Part shown: piece after piece, positions 18,573 to 27,855 of the stretch
How positions within the stretch are numbered: position 1 is the first letter of the stretch
Layout: each line of letters begins with the position of its first letter
Origin: Clostridium algidicarnis DSM 15099
GTDB lineage: Bacteria; Bacillota; Clostridia; Clostridiales; Clostridiaceae
DNA: 64,000 nucleotides
Assembly (NCBI RefSeq): GCF_002934235.1
Contig: NZ_PTIS01000003.1
Coordinates: 62,001-126,000, forward strand
Direction of reading: 5' to 3'
The notes under the pieces: model-generated
Told to the model about the DNA's origin: nothing
The model's input: only the letters and a program-made list of their open reading frames with translations
Database searches by the model: none
Program-made: the position numbers and the translations under genes

Positions 18573-19061
18573 ATGGGGAGAAGAGATAAACATAATTATT
18601 ATTTAGATATAGCAGAAACTGTACTAGAAAGGGGAACTTGCCTTAGGAGAAATTATGGTTCTATAATTGTAAAACATGATGAAATTATATCCACAGGATA
18701 TACAGGTGCTCCTAGGGGAAGAAGAAATTGTATAGATATTGGTGTTTGCAAAAGAGAGCAACTAAATGTAAAAAGAGGAACACATTATGAACTTTGTAGA
18801 AGCATACATAGTGAGGCTAATGCTATTATAAGCGCTTCTAGACGGGATATGATTGATTCTACATTATATTTAGTTGGTAAGGATTGCAAGAATAAAGAAT
18901 TAGTAGAATCAGCAAATTCTTGTGACATGTGTAAAAGGCTCATAATAAATTCAGGAATTAAAAAAATAATTATAAGAATTACAAAGGATACTTACAAAGT
19001 AATATATACAAGCGAATGGGTGGAGGAAGATGATTCCCTTACTAATAATTTTGGATACTAA
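18573..19061 (+). CDS. comEB: dCMP deaminase / ComEB-like deaminase
   Basis: This is a zinc-dependent cytidine deaminase-fold enzyme that probably makes dUMP from dCMP. The catalytic site is H79-S-E81 (HSEANAI), with C117 and C120 (SCDMC) as the remaining zinc ligands; the usual Pro before the first Cys is Ser here. The extra Cys/His insert C53...C59 resembles the second metal site of the dCMP deaminase family. AAGGAGATATTA precedes the ATG. It starts a transcript with tagO and mnaA. Confidence 0.9.
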   Translation: MGRRDKHNYYLDIAETVLERGTCLRRNYGSIIVKHDEIISTGYTGAPRGRRNCIDIGVCKREQLNVKRGTHYELCRSIHSEANAIISASRRDMIDSTLYLVGKDCKNKELVESANSCDMCKRLIINSGIKKIIIRITKDTYKVIYTSEWVEEDDSLTNNFGY

Positions 19062-19085
19062 AACGTATAGTTAGGAAGAAAAAAT

Positions 19086-20114
19086 ATGATTGAATACATA
19101 AAATTAATTTTTATTGCCATGATAATATCAATAATCTCAACACCATTTATAAAAAAGTTGGCAATTAAAATAAATGCTATGGATGTACCTAAAGATGAAA
19201 GAAAAATCCACAAAAAGCCGATACCGCTTTTAGGAGGTCTTTCTATATATATAGCATTTATAATAGGTATTGTAGTTAAAGCTGGACCTTTAGAATCATG
19301 GGAAAAAGGAATAATTATAGGGGCTACTATAATTATAATAGGTGGAGTACTTGATGATATAATAGAATTAAAGCCTTGGCAAAAGCTGTTATTTCAATTG
19401 GCTGCCTCTTTATGCGTTATTTACCATGGGGTTTATATTAAAAATATAACAAATCCATTTGCTGGAGAAGAAGCTTTTTTTAATATAGGAAGATTTTCTA
19501 TCCCATTTACAATTTTATGGATAATTGGAATAACAAATGCATTGAATTTAATTGATGGATTAGATGGACTGGCTGCTGGAGTAGCTCTTATATCATCTAT
19601 TACTATAATGATTATAGCGATTATGTGTGGGAGAATATCTACAGCTCTTTTAACTTCTGTACTTATAGGGGCTATAGCAGGATTTTTACCTTATAATTTT
19701 AATCCTGCATCTATATTTATGGGAGATACGGGATCTCAACTTTTGGGGTTTTTATTATCTGTAATTTCACTTCAAGGAGCTATAAAATCTGCAGCAACTT
19801 TTGCTATAGTTGTACCTATTTTGGCTTTGGGGTTACCTATATATGATACTTTGTTTGCTATGGTTAGGAGGAAGATAAACGGAAAGCCTATAATGCAAGC
19901 AGATAAAGGACATCTCCATCATAGGCTTTTAAATTTAGGACTTACGCAAAAACAAGTAGTTTTAGTTATGTATTCAATTAGCGCTGTGCTTGGTGTTATA
20001 GCTATATTAGCCATGTATATAAGTACACCTAGATCTTATTTCCTTTTAACTATAATAGTTTTAATTACAGTTTTTATGGCTTTGAGACATGGGTTTTTCA
20101 AAATAAATAGATGA
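19086..20114 (+). CDS. tagO: Undecaprenyl-phosphate GlcNAc-1-phosphate transferase (TagO/WecA family)
   Basis: It starts wall teichoic acid or related polymer synthesis by moving GlcNAc-1-P onto undecaprenyl phosphate at the membrane. The 342-residue protein has about ten membrane segments. Motifs are PLLGGLSIYIAF, GGVLDDIIELKPWQKL, NALNLIDGLDGLAAG, and the cytoplasmic loop ADKGHLHHRLLNLG with the HLHHR cluster. The ATG at 19086 follows AGGAAG. The UDP-GlcNAc 2-epimerase gene is 18 bases downstream, supporting a teichoic-acid or surface polysaccharide role. Confidence 0.94.
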   Translation: MIEYIKLIFIAMIISIISTPFIKKLAIKINAMDVPKDERKIHKKPIPLLGGLSIYIAFIIGIVVKAGPLESWEKGIIIGATIIIIGGVLDDIIELKPWQKLLFQLAASLCVIYHGVYIKNITNPFAGEEAFFNIGRFSIPFTILWIIGITNALNLIDGLDGLAAGVALISSITIMIIAIMCGRISTALLTSVLIGAIAGFLPYNFNPASIFMGDTGSQLLGFLLSVISLQGAIKSAATFAIVVPILALGLPIYDTLFAMVRRKINGKPIMQADKGHLHHRLLNLGLTQKQVVLVMYSISAVLGVIAILAMYISTPRSYFLLTIIVLITVFMALRHGFFKINR

Positions 20115-20132
20115 CTCAGCAGGAGGATAATA

Positions 20133-21281
20133 ATGGATAGGATAAAGGTTATGACCATCTTTGGAACTAGACCAGAGGCAATTAAAATGGCTCCTTTAGT
20201 AAAGGAATTAGAAAAAAGAGAAGAAATAGAGTCCATAGTATGTGTAACGGCACAGCATAGAGAAATGTTAGATCAAGTACTAGATTTATTTCAAATTAAA
20301 CCACATTATGATCTTAATATAATGGAATCAAAACAAAGTCTTACAGGTATAACTAGTAAGGTTTTGGAAGGATTAGAGGAGATGTTTGATAAAGTAAAGC
20401 CAGATATAATACTTGTTCATGGCGATACTACAACAACATTTGCAGGCGCTTTAGCTGCATTTTATAAAAAGATTAAAGTAGGTCATGTAGAAGCAGGTCT
20501 TAGGACATTTGATAAATTCTTTCCATATCCAGAAGAGATGAATAGAAAATTGACAGCTTCTTTAGCAGATTTGCACTTTGCTCCTACAATAACAGCAAAA
20601 AACAATCTTTTAAGGGAAGGCATAAAGGAAGAAAATATATATGTTACAGGAAATACAGTAATTGATGCTATGAATTTTACTGTGAATAAAGATTATGTTT
20701 TTGAAACAAAAGAATTAAATGATATCGACTATAATAAACAGGTTATTATGGTAACAGCCCACAGAAGAGAAAACTGGGGAGGTGGTATAGAAAATATATG
20801 TGAAGCTCTAAAAGAAATAGTAGAAACCTATGAGAATGTTGAGATAGTTTATTTAGTTCATTTAAATCCAGTAGTAAAAGATGTGGTTGATAAACATTTA
20901 TTAAATCTAGATAGAGTTCATTTATTATCACCACTAGATACTAAAGAAACACATAACCTTATGAATAAATGTTATATGGTTATGAGTGATTCTGGTGGCC
21001 TGCAAGAGGAGGCTCCACATCTTGGTAAACCAGTCCTAGTCCTTAGGAATGTTACAGAAAGACCAGAAGCTGTTGAGGCTGGAACGGTAAAACTTGTAGG
21101 TACAGATAAAGAGGTTATATTAAAAGAAGTGAAAAAGCTTCTTTTAGATAAAGATTATTATTTTAAAATGAGTAAAGCTATTAATCCTTATGGAGATGGA
21201 AAAGCATCTTATAGGATAGTAAACTCAATGCTTCATTATTTTGGATTTAATAAAGAAAAAACAGAAGAATTTAAAAAATAA
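20133..21281 (+). CDS. mnaA: UDP-N-acetylglucosamine 2-epimerase (non-hydrolysing)
   Basis: It interconverts UDP-GlcNAc and UDP-ManNAc, supplying ManNAc for teichoic-acid linkage units. The 382-residue protein has MTIFGTRPEAIKMAPL, VHGDTTTTFAGALAAFY, HVEAGLRTF, THRRENWGG-like TAHRRENWGGG, and SDSGGLQEEAPHLGKPVLVLR. Length and all motifs are standard. AGGAGG precedes the ATG. It lies directly after tagO. Confidence 0.96.
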   Translation: MDRIKVMTIFGTRPEAIKMAPLVKELEKREEIESIVCVTAQHREMLDQVLDLFQIKPHYDLNIMESKQSLTGITSKVLEGLEEMFDKVKPDIILVHGDTTTTFAGALAAFYKKIKVGHVEAGLRTFDKFFPYPEEMNRKLTASLADLHFAPTITAKNNLLREGIKEENIYVTGNTVIDAMNFTVNKDYVFETKELNDIDYNKQVIMVTAHRRENWGGGIENICEALKEIVETYENVEIVYLVHLNPVVKDVVDKHLLNLDRVHLLSPLDTKETHNLMNKCYMVMSDSGGLQEEAPHLGKPVLVLRNVTERPEAVEAGTVKLVGTDKEVILKEVKKLLLDKDYYFKMSKAINPYGDGKASYRIVNSMLHYFGFNKEKTEEFKK

Positions 21282-21398
21282 AAACACCTTGTAATTTCTT
21301 TGATAAATCTTACTAAAACTTTTATTTAGGAAAGTTATAAATAGTTTACGTTTAAAATTTATTTAAGACTAAATATTTGAATTGGAGGAGTAATTGTT

Positions 21399-22577
21399 AT
21401 GAGAGAAGTAGTTATTGCTAGTGCAGTTAGAACTGCTATAGGTTCTTTCGGTGGAGGATTAAAAGATGTAGGTGCTGTAGAGCTTGGTGCTTTGGTAATA
21501 AAAGAGGCACTTAGTAGAGCAGGTGTTAAAGGTGAAATGATTGATGAAGTTATAATGGGTAATGTACTTCAAGCAGGGCTTGGACAAAATCCAGCAAGAC
21601 AATCAGTTATAAAAGCAGGATTACCTGTTGAAGTACCAGCTATGACAATTAATAAGGTTTGTGGATCAGGACTTAGGGCTGTAAGCCTTGCAAGCCAAAT
21701 AATAATAGCTGGAGATGCAGATATTATTGTAGCAGGTGGTATGGAAAATATGTCAAGGGCACCTTATGCGATAAATTCAGCTAGATGGGGACAAAGAATG
21801 GGCAATGGTAATATGGTTGACGTTATGATAACTGATGGACTCTGGGACGCTTTTAATAACTATCATATGGGAGTTACTGCTGAAAACATAGCAGAAAAGT
21901 GGAATATTTCAAGAGAGGATCAAGATAAATTTGCTGCAGCTTCACAAAACAAAGCAGAAAGAGCTATAAAAGAAGGAAGATTTAAAGAAGAAATTCTTCC
22001 TGTAGTGATTCCTCAAAGGAAAGGTGATCCGATTATTTTTGATACTGATGAGTTCCCAAGATTCGGAACTAGCGCAGAATCTCTTAAAAAACTAAAACCT
22101 TCCTTTAAAAAAGATGGAACGGTTACTGCTGGTAATGCATCGGGTATAAATGATGGAGCAGCAGCATTTGTAATAATGAGTGCTGAAAAAGCTGAAGAAT
22201 TAGGAATAAAGCCATTAGCAAAAATAATATCTTATGGATCTAGAGGTGTGGATCCATCTATAATGGGATATGGTCCATTTGCAGCTACAAATAAAGCTTT
22301 AGAAAAAGCTTCTATTAAAGTAGAGGACTTAGACTTGATAGAAGCTAATGAAGCCTTTGCAGCTCAAAGTATAGCTGTAGCTAGAGATCTTAAATTTGAT
22401 ATGGATAAAGTAAATGTTAATGGAGGAGCTATAGCTCTTGGTCATCCAATAGGAGCATCTGGGGCTAGAATATTAGTTTCTTTACTTTATGAAATGGAAA
22501 AAAGAGACGCAAAAACTGGACTTGCAACCCTTTGTATAGGTGGAGGTATGGGTACAGCTATAGTTGTAAAAAGATAA
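21399..22577 (+). CDS. thlA: Acetyl-CoA acetyltransferase (thiolase)
   Basis: It condenses two acetyl-CoA to acetoacetyl-CoA, the entry to butyrate/butanol-type fermentation. The 392-residue protein has active-site C88 ([10 protein letters not shown]), NEAFAAQ near 316-322, [16 protein letters not shown] with the catalytic His, and CIGGGMG with the second catalytic Cys. GGAGGAG precedes the ATG. It lies between mnaA and atpI with 117 and 77-base gaps, probably its own transcript. The remaining butyrate pathway genes are not here. Confidence 0.96.
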   Translation: MREVVIASAVRTAIGSFGGGLKDVGAVELGALVIKEALSRAGVKGEMIDEVIMGNVLQAGLGQNPARQSVIKAGLPVEVPAMTINKVCGSGLRAVSLASQIIIAGDADIIVAGGMENMSRAPYAINSARWGQRMGNGNMVDVMITDGLWDAFNNYHMGVTAENIAEKWNISREDQDKFAAASQNKAERAIKEGRFKEEILPVVIPQRKGDPIIFDTDEFPRFGTSAESLKKLKPSFKKDGTVTAGNASGINDGAAAFVIMSAEKAEELGIKPLAKIISYGSRGVDPSIMGYGPFAATNKALEKASIKVEDLDLIEANEAFAAQSIAVARDLKFDMDKVNVNGGAIALGHPIGASGARILVSLLYEMEKRDAKTGLATLCIGGGMGTAIVVKR

Positions 22578-22654
22578 TTAAAAGTATTTAAGAAAATGAG
22601 AAATCACCATTAATATAGTTTAGGTAAAATAAGATTATGTAAAGGAGTATTTTA

Positions 22655-23029
22655 TTGGACACGTATCTTAAAAAAATGATAAAAGAATTGAGCTATCTAA
22701 CCCTTTTTATGTCTTTGGCATTTTCAGCAATATCTCTGTGGTTTTTAAGTTATGGGTATGTACTAGCTTTTGTATTAGGGCTAATTACTGCTATGCTTAA
22801 TTTTATTGCTAACACTATGGTAACTCATTTTATTATTACAAAGGATAAAAATAATAAAAGGAAAATTTTGAATGTGCTAAGTTTTGTTATTAGAACTTTA
22901 ATAATAGGTGTTATTATTGTAGCAATTTCACTTTATTATGAAAACTATACTTTAGCTTATGTTTTTGGCTATATATCACACCTTTTGGTAATAGTAGTCT
23001 ATAGTATAAGAACTAACAAAAAGAATTGA
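22655..23029 (+). CDS. atpI: ATP synthase protein I (AtpI-like) membrane protein, orphan
   Basis: The 124-residue protein has four hydrophobic segments and the AtpI-family layout. AtpI is an assembly helper encoded first in F-ATPase operons. The start is TTG 22655 after AAAGGAG. The atpB-atpC genes do not follow: a very strong terminator and then ywmB come next. Gene order on both sides is that of an atp locus (upp/comEB before; ywmB-murA-spoIID after), so the gene looks like a remnant. Sequence similarity is low-complexity, so the family call rests partly on position. Confidence 0.72.
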   Translation: MDTYLKKMIKELSYLTLFMSLAFSAISLWFLSYGYVLAFVLGLITAMLNFIANTMVTHFIITKDKNNKRKILNVLSFVIRTLIIGVIIVAISLYYENYTLAYVFGYISHLLVIVVYSIRTNKKN

Positions 23030-23061
23030 GGTAGTGATTAATAATAAATAAGATATTTAAT

Positions 23062-23115
23062 AAAAAAGGCTTATAGGCTAGGAATTTTATTTCTAGCCTA
23101 TAAGCCTTTTTTTAT
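23062..23115 (+). terminator. Very strong terminator after atpI
   Basis: A perfect 20-bp stem (23062-23081 with 23093-23112, core GGCTTATAGGCTAG) has an 11-base loop and a T-run after it. It lies exactly where the F-ATPase genes would be expected. Confidence 0.93.
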
Positions 23116-23289
23116 TAAATTTATACTTCTCACATTTTTTCTTTAAATCTATATATTGATAATATACATGATAGCATAAAACGTATAAAGATATAATTTA
23201 TGCTATTAATTTAAAAGCACATATATAGTTAATAATAATTTGAATATTATACTTAGAAGTGGAAAGAATTAGGATAAGGGGGGAGTTAG

Positions 23290-23979
23290 TTGAAGAAAAT
23301 TGCATGCTTAATGCTTATATGCATTTTAAACTTATTATTCATTTTAAACGATAAATTTTATATAAAGGAAGACTTTATTAATAAATTTATAGAGGGATTA
23401 GATCTAAGTATAGAGGAATATGGTATTAGAATTGAGTTTGAAGGTATGTCTGAAAAAGATTTTATGGATTTTTATATAGATATATGCGAACAAGCATTAT
23501 CTGTTAAAGAGATTAAAAGTAATTTTAATATTGAATATGGAAAGAATATAACAACTTTAACTCAAATGGAAGAGGATATAAAAATAAGTGGTCTTATGAA
23601 TAATAAAAGCAAAAATTCTTATGTGGAATTAAAATTTAATATAAGATCAATAGAGGAAAAAGAGAAGATAGATGAATTACTAAAAAAAGAAGTGAAATTA
23701 GATGATAATAAAAGAGTATATAAATATGCTAAGGCTAAGTTAACTGAAGGTGAACTAGAGAAAAATATATTAGATATAAAAAATACATTAAAAAATGAAA
23801 ATAGTAAAGATATAGATATTGTATACAGTGAAGCCGGTGTGCTAGGTACAGCTTTAGCAAGATCACCTTATAGCAAAAGTGGATTTTTAGGTTATGAGGA
23901 TATAAATTTTGCTGTAATGAATTATGACTCTGGTGTATACCTAATTGTTGGAACGCCAATAATTTATAGTTCATATTAA
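23290..23979 (+). CDS. ywmB: YwmB family (TATA-box binding-like) protein
   Basis: The 229-residue protein has an N-terminal hydrophobic signal (residues 3-20), and a mixed alpha/beta body ending in YDSGVYLIVGTPIIYSSY. The YwmB family lies between atpC and murA in Bacillus and clostridia; this position is kept here before murA. Function is unknown; the family name reflects fold similarity only. The start is TTG 23290 with AAGGGGGGAG upstream. The murA start is 22 bases after its stop, so the two are cotranscribed. The 260-base gap before it has the terminator above and AT-rich DNA. Confidence 0.8.
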   Translation: MKKIACLMLICILNLLFILNDKFYIKEDFINKFIEGLDLSIEEYGIRIEFEGMSEKDFMDFYIDICEQALSVKEIKSNFNIEYGKNITTLTQMEEDIKISGLMNNKSKNSYVELKFNIRSIEEKEKIDELLKKEVKLDDNKRVYKYAKAKLTEGELEKNILDIKNTLKNENSKDIDIVYSEAGVLGTALARSPYSKSGFLGYEDINFAVMNYDSGVYLIVGTPIIYSSY

Positions 23980-24001
23980 AAAGTATGGGATGGAGGATAA
24001 T

Positions 24002-25264
24002 ATGGAAAAAATAATAGTTAAGGGTGGATATAAACTAAAAGGTGAGGTTAATATAAGTTCAGCTAAGAATTCGGTGTTGCCAATAATAGCTGCTAGTATA
24101 CTAAGTGGAGATATTTCTGTCATTGAAAATGCACCTATGTTAGAAGATGTTTTTGTTATTTGTGATGTGCTAGAATCTTTAGGTGCATCAATAGAAATTA
24201 ACAAAGAAAATAATAATATATCTATTAACACAAAGAATATAGATTCAAAAGAACAGCCAAAAGCCGATTTAGTTAGAAAGATGAGAGCATCCTTTTTAAT
24301 AATGGGACCTATGCTATCAAGATTTGGACGAGTGAAATTGTCTTTACCTGGAGGATGCAATATAGGAAGTAGACCTATAGATCTTCATTTAAAAGGATTA
24401 AGCTCTCTCGGAGCTCAAATATATTTAGGTCACGGTTATGTGGAAGGAAAGGCTGATAGACTTATAGGAAATAAGATTTATTTAGATTTCCCGTCTGTTG
24501 GAGCTACAGAAAATATAATGATGGCTGCAGTTTTGGCTAAGGGAGAAACAGTTATAGAAAATGCTGCAGAAGAACCAGAAATAAAAGATTTAGCAGATTA
24601 TTTAAATGGCATGGGAGCAATAGTAGAAGGCGCAGGAACAGGTAGAATAAAGATAAAAGGTGTAAGTGAACTAAAAGGTGTTACACACAAGCCTATATAC
24701 GATAGGATTGAAGCTGGGACATACATGATTGCTGCAGCTATGACTAAAAGCAAAATAAAAATTAATGGGGTAAATGAAGAGCATATTAAGCCTATATTAG
24801 CTAAATTATCTGAATGTGGAATTAATATTGACATTAAAGATGGGATTGCAACAACCTATGGCGATGTGGATATAAAACCTGTAGATATAAAAACTATGCC
24901 ATATCCAGGATTTCCAACGGATATGCAAGCCCAAATGATGGCTCTATTATCACTTTCAAATGGAACAAGTATAATAACGGAGACTGTATTTGAAAATAGA
25001 TTCATGCATGCCTCAGAAATCAAACGTATGGGAGCAAATATAAAGATAGATGGAAGGAGCGCTGTAATAGAAGGAGTAAGAGGACTTACTGGAGCAGAGG
25101 TTAGAGCTACAGATTTAAGGGCGGGAGCAGCACTTATATTATGTGGACTTGCAGCAGAATGCAATACACAAATTTCTGATGTCTATCATATTGATAGAGG
25201 ATATGTGGATATAGAAAAGAAATTAAAATCCTTAGGAGCATGCATTGAAAGAATAAACATATAG
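24002..25264 (+). CDS. murA: UDP-N-acetylglucosamine 1-carboxyvinyltransferase
   Basis: It catalyses the first committed step of peptidoglycan synthesis, adding enolpyruvate from PEP to UDP-GlcNAc. The 420-residue protein has the start MEKIIVKGGYKLKGEV, K22-N23 (SAKNSVLP), and the fosfomycin-target Cys at 119 (PGGCNIGSRP). I choose ATG 24002, with GGAGG at 23992-23996; the ATG at 23990 overlaps that site. It is cotranscribed with ywmB, and a perfect palindromic hairpin follows. Confidence 0.96.
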   Translation: MEKIIVKGGYKLKGEVNISSAKNSVLPIIAASILSGDISVIENAPMLEDVFVICDVLESLGASIEINKENNNISINTKNIDSKEQPKADLVRKMRASFLIMGPMLSRFGRVKLSLPGGCNIGSRPIDLHLKGLSSLGAQIYLGHGYVEGKADRLIGNKIYLDFPSVGATENIMMAAVLAKGETVIENAAEEPEIKDLADYLNGMGAIVEGAGTGRIKIKGVSELKGVTHKPIYDRIEAGTYMIAAAMTKSKIKINGVNEEHIKPILAKLSECGINIDIKDGIATTYGDVDIKPVDIKTMPYPGFPTDMQAQMMALLSLSNGTSIITETVFENRFMHASEIKRMGANIKIDGRSAVIEGVRGLTGAEVRATDLRAGAALILCGLAAECNTQISDVYHIDRGYVDIEKKLKSLGACIERINI

Positions 25265-25375
25265 TGTAATATGTAGTGGATTGTTTCATGTATTAATATG
25301 TTGAACATTAGGACATGAGGTTAAATGTTTAATGGAAATATTATGGATTACCACAATTAGCGGCAACTTAATTGT

Positions 25376-25420
25376 AGATATATAACTTTAAATCTAATTT
25401 AAAGTTATATATCTATTTTT
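25376..25420 (+). terminator. Probable terminator after murA: perfect 18-bp hairpin
   Basis: The 25376-25393 arm pairs perfectly with 25397-25414 around a 3-base loop (CTA); ATTTTT follows. The stem is all A/T except two base pairs, so it may be weak. The rest of the 261-base murA-spoIID gap is AT-rich with no other clear feature. Confidence 0.7.
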
Positions 25421-25525
25421 AAGTTATATATTTATAATAATAACAATATAATTTTATATGAGCTATTAATCTTAAAATAAGAGATTTATATAAATATAAA
25501 TATAAATACATATAAGGAGAATAAA

Positions 25526-26563
25526 ATGTACAAAGCTATAAGAAATTTTGATTTGAAAAAAATTATTATTTGCTTTATGTTATTCATGTTATTTATAGTA
25601 TTGTTACCATTAATAATTATTGGATTTAAAGATAATAATATAAAAGAAATTAAGAGATACCAAGGAAATGAAAATGTTGATTATTATAAAAATCAATTAG
25701 ATGGTAAAGATTTTAAAAATATTAAGGTTTATAATAAGGAAACAAATAAAGTAAGTGAAATAAATTTAGAAGAATATATAATCGCTGTAGTAGCATCAGA
25801 GATGCCAGCAAATTTTAATGAAGAGGCTTTAAAAGCTCAAGCAGTTGCGGCTAGGACCTTTGCTGTATCTAAGATACTTTTTAATTGTAAGGAAGCTAAA
25901 GGTGGACATATTTGTGATGGCATACACTGTCAAGTATACGTTGGAAAGGATGAAAGAGTAAAAAAGTGGGGTAAAGATAAAGGTGAAGAGTATTGGAATA
26001 AGATAAAGGAGGCAGTGGAGAAAACTAATGGTGAAATATTAATTTGTGAGGGAAGTTTAGTCCTTAATCCACAGTATTTTGCAGTAAGTTCAGGTAAAAC
26101 AGAAAATTCAGATGAGGTTTTTACTTTTTCTCAATCATATTTAAAGTCTGTAGAAAGTCCTGGAGAAGAGATAGCGCCAAAATATAGATCAAAAGAAATA
26201 TTTACTTATAAGGAATTTATAATTAAAGTTAATGAATTTTATAAAGATGATTATTTAAATAGCGAAGATTTATTAAAAGAAGTTAAAATCTTAGAAAGAA
26301 CGGAGGGGGGTGCTGTAAAAAATATAAGATTAGGAGAACACACATTAACTGGAGTAGAATTTAGAAAATTATTTAATTTAAATTCGGCAAATTTCAATAT
26401 AAATTTTGAAAAGGATAAAATAGAAATTCAATGTGTTGGATATGGACATGGTGTAGGTATGAGTCAATGGGGGGCTAATGTCATGGGGAAGGATAATAAA
26501 ACTTATAAGGAGATACTATCCCATTATTATAAAGGAATTGAAATAGAAAACATTAATAAGTAG
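25526..26563 (+). CDS. spoIID: Stage II sporulation protein D (peptidoglycan lytic transglycosylase)
   Basis: SpoIID cuts denuded peptidoglycan during engulfment in the mother cell, with SpoIIP and SpoIIM. The 345-residue protein has a transmembrane segment (about 13-33), LEEYIIAVVASEMPANF with catalytic Glu92, AQAVAARTFAV, and the end CVGYGHGVGMSQWGAN. AAGGAG precedes the ATG. spoIIQ follows, so two engulfment proteins are neighbours, as in other clostridia. Confidence 0.96.
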   Translation: MYKAIRNFDLKKIIICFMLFMLFIVLLPLIIIGFKDNNIKEIKRYQGNENVDYYKNQLDGKDFKNIKVYNKETNKVSEINLEEYIIAVVASEMPANFNEEALKAQAVAARTFAVSKILFNCKEAKGGHICDGIHCQVYVGKDERVKKWGKDKGEEYWNKIKEAVEKTNGEILICEGSLVLNPQYFAVSSGKTENSDEVFTFSQSYLKSVESPGEEIAPKYRSKEIFTYKEFIIKVNEFYKDDYLNSEDLLKEVKILERTEGGAVKNIRLGEHTLTGVEFRKLFNLNSANFNINFEKDKIEIQCVGYGHGVGMSQWGANVMGKDNKTYKEILSHYYKGIEIENINK

Positions 26564-26575
26564 TAAGTTACAATC

Positions 26576-26742
26576 TTTAATTTAACAGAGTGTTAAATTA
26601 AATTTACGCCCTAACCTTTTTGATAAAGAAACCTTTAATTTCTAAAAGGTGGTTAGTTTTTATTAGAGCAAGTAATTAAAAATAAAATATTTTTTTTGAA
26701 ATAAAGACACAGTGATAATTTATATTTCTGTGTCTTTATTTA
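26576..26742 (+). terminator. Hairpin cluster between spoIID and spoIIQ
   Basis: Three inverted repeats are packed in this 355-base gap. They are 26576-26587 with 26591-26602 (12 bp, loop GAG), CTAACC...AAGGTGGTTAG at 26611-26656 followed by TTTTT, and AAAGACACAG (26703-26712) with CTGTGTCTTT (26728-26737). The second is a plausible terminator; the third could also stop transcription. A long in-frame extension of spoIIQ runs through the third hairpin and is unlikely to be coding. Confidence 0.65.
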
Positions 26743-26918
26743 GTTGCCATTATATGGAATTAAATGATTCAAAGAGAGTTAAATATATTAATCATGATAT
26801 ATATTGGGTAAATTGTAGAAATATGAAGAAATATTTAGAAAAATGTAGAAGAAAAAATACTAAATTTATGTATTTTTTATTTTCTAAAGGACAGACTAGT
26901 AATATGGAGGTGTTCATT

Positions 26919-27671
26919 ATGGACAAAAAAATAAGTAAAAAGACAACTAATTTTTTTAAAAGGGAGGGTTTTTATGTAGTACTATTTGTGTGTTTATGTA
27001 TAGTAGCTACCATAGCTGTAGTAACTGTAAAAGATAATAAATCTGATATGGATGGACCACCTAGCGTGCAACATGAAGAAGATCTAAGACTATCTGAGGG
27101 ACATGAATCAAAAGAAATAGATATAAACAATGCTCTCCAAGTAAAGGATAATAACAAAAAGTCCGAAGAAACCATAAAAGTTGAGGAAAAAAATGAGAAG
27201 GTATCATCTACAGTAGAATCAAAAGATTCAGCTGCAGTTTCTAAAAGTGTGGATACTAAATTTGAGAAGCCAGTAGAAGGATCCTTAGTAAGGCAATTCA
27301 CTGAAGAAACTATATTTTGTGACACCCTTGGTACTTGGAGAACTAGATCAGGAGTAGATATTAAAGCTGATCTTGGGCAAAAGGTTTTAGCAGTATCTGA
27401 TGGTGTGGTAGAAAAAGTAGATAATGACAATACAGAATTTGGAAGATATATGGTTATAGACCATAAAAATGGCTTAAAAACTTTATATTCGAATTTAGAA
27501 GATGATATTCAAATAAAGGAAGGTCAAAAAATATCTAAAGGTCAAGAAATAGGAAAGGTTGGTAAAACAGCTGGTAACTATAGTGAAGAAAAGTATGGAG
27601 ATCATCTACACTTTGAAGTTTTAAAAGATAACATTAAGGTTGATCCTGAAAAGTATGTAAGCTACAAATAA
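26919..27671 (+). CDS. spoIIQ: SpoIIQ-like M23 (LytM) family sporulation protein, likely inactive as peptidase
   Basis: The 250-residue protein has a short cytoplasmic part, one transmembrane helix (about 18-36), a Glu/Lys/Ser-rich linker and a C-terminal M23 fold (about 118-250). In the forespore membrane SpoIIQ forms the zipper and channel with mother-cell SpoIIIAH. The M23 metal site is broken: the usual HxGxD first His is Ser144 (TRSGVD) and the His of the YxHL motif is Asn192 (LYSNLE). HLH (229-231) is kept. Position after spoIID and before spoIIID supports the call. ATG 26919 has GGAGGTG at 26906-26912; the longer frame from 26712 has no ribosome-binding site. Confidence 0.9.
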   Translation: MDKKISKKTTNFFKREGFYVVLFVCLCIVATIAVVTVKDNKSDMDGPPSVQHEEDLRLSEGHESKEIDINNALQVKDNNKKSEETIKVEEKNEKVSSTVESKDSAAVSKSVDTKFEKPVEGSLVRQFTEETIFCDTLGTWRTRSGVDIKADLGQKVLAVSDGVVEKVDNDNTEFGRYMVIDHKNGLKTLYSNLEDDIQIKEGQKISKGQEIGKVGKTAGNYSEEKYGDHLHFEVLKDNIKVDPEKYVSYK

Positions 27672-27677
27672 CAAATT

Positions 27678-27712
27678 CTTAGCTTAGATGAATTTCATCT
27701 AAGCTAAGAAAA
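27678..27712 (+). terminator. Hairpin terminator after spoIIQ
   Basis: A perfect 14-bp stem, CTTAGCTTAGATGA (27678-27691) with its complement (27695-27708), has a 3-base loop. An A-run instead of a T-run follows on the plus strand, so efficiency is uncertain. Confidence 0.6.
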
Positions 27713-27764
27713 ACATAAGAATATTTTAAGGATTATAAGATTAAATTAATCAAAATAAATTTAT

Positions 27765-27793
27765 CATATACTTTCTTAGGGAGAAAGTATATG
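27765..27793. promoter_or_regulatory. Inverted repeat upstream of spoIIID
   Basis: CATATACTTTCT (27765-27776) and AGAAAGTATATG (27782-27793) form a perfect 12-bp inverted repeat with a 5-base centre (TAGGG), 63 bases before spoIIID. It could be an operator for a dimeric regulator or an RNA hairpin in the leader. No T-run follows. Confidence 0.45.
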
Positions 27794-27855
27794 AAAAGTA
27801 ATTTAAAGAAAAATAAGCGCATATTTATAAATATAGATATTAAGGAGGCAGCACT

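Noticed and set aside
26712-26918. N-terminal extension of spoIIQ as a longer protein
   Set aside because: It runs through a terminator-like hairpin (26701-26739), has no ribosome-binding site at its start, and the family N-terminus with a GGAGGTG lies at 26919.
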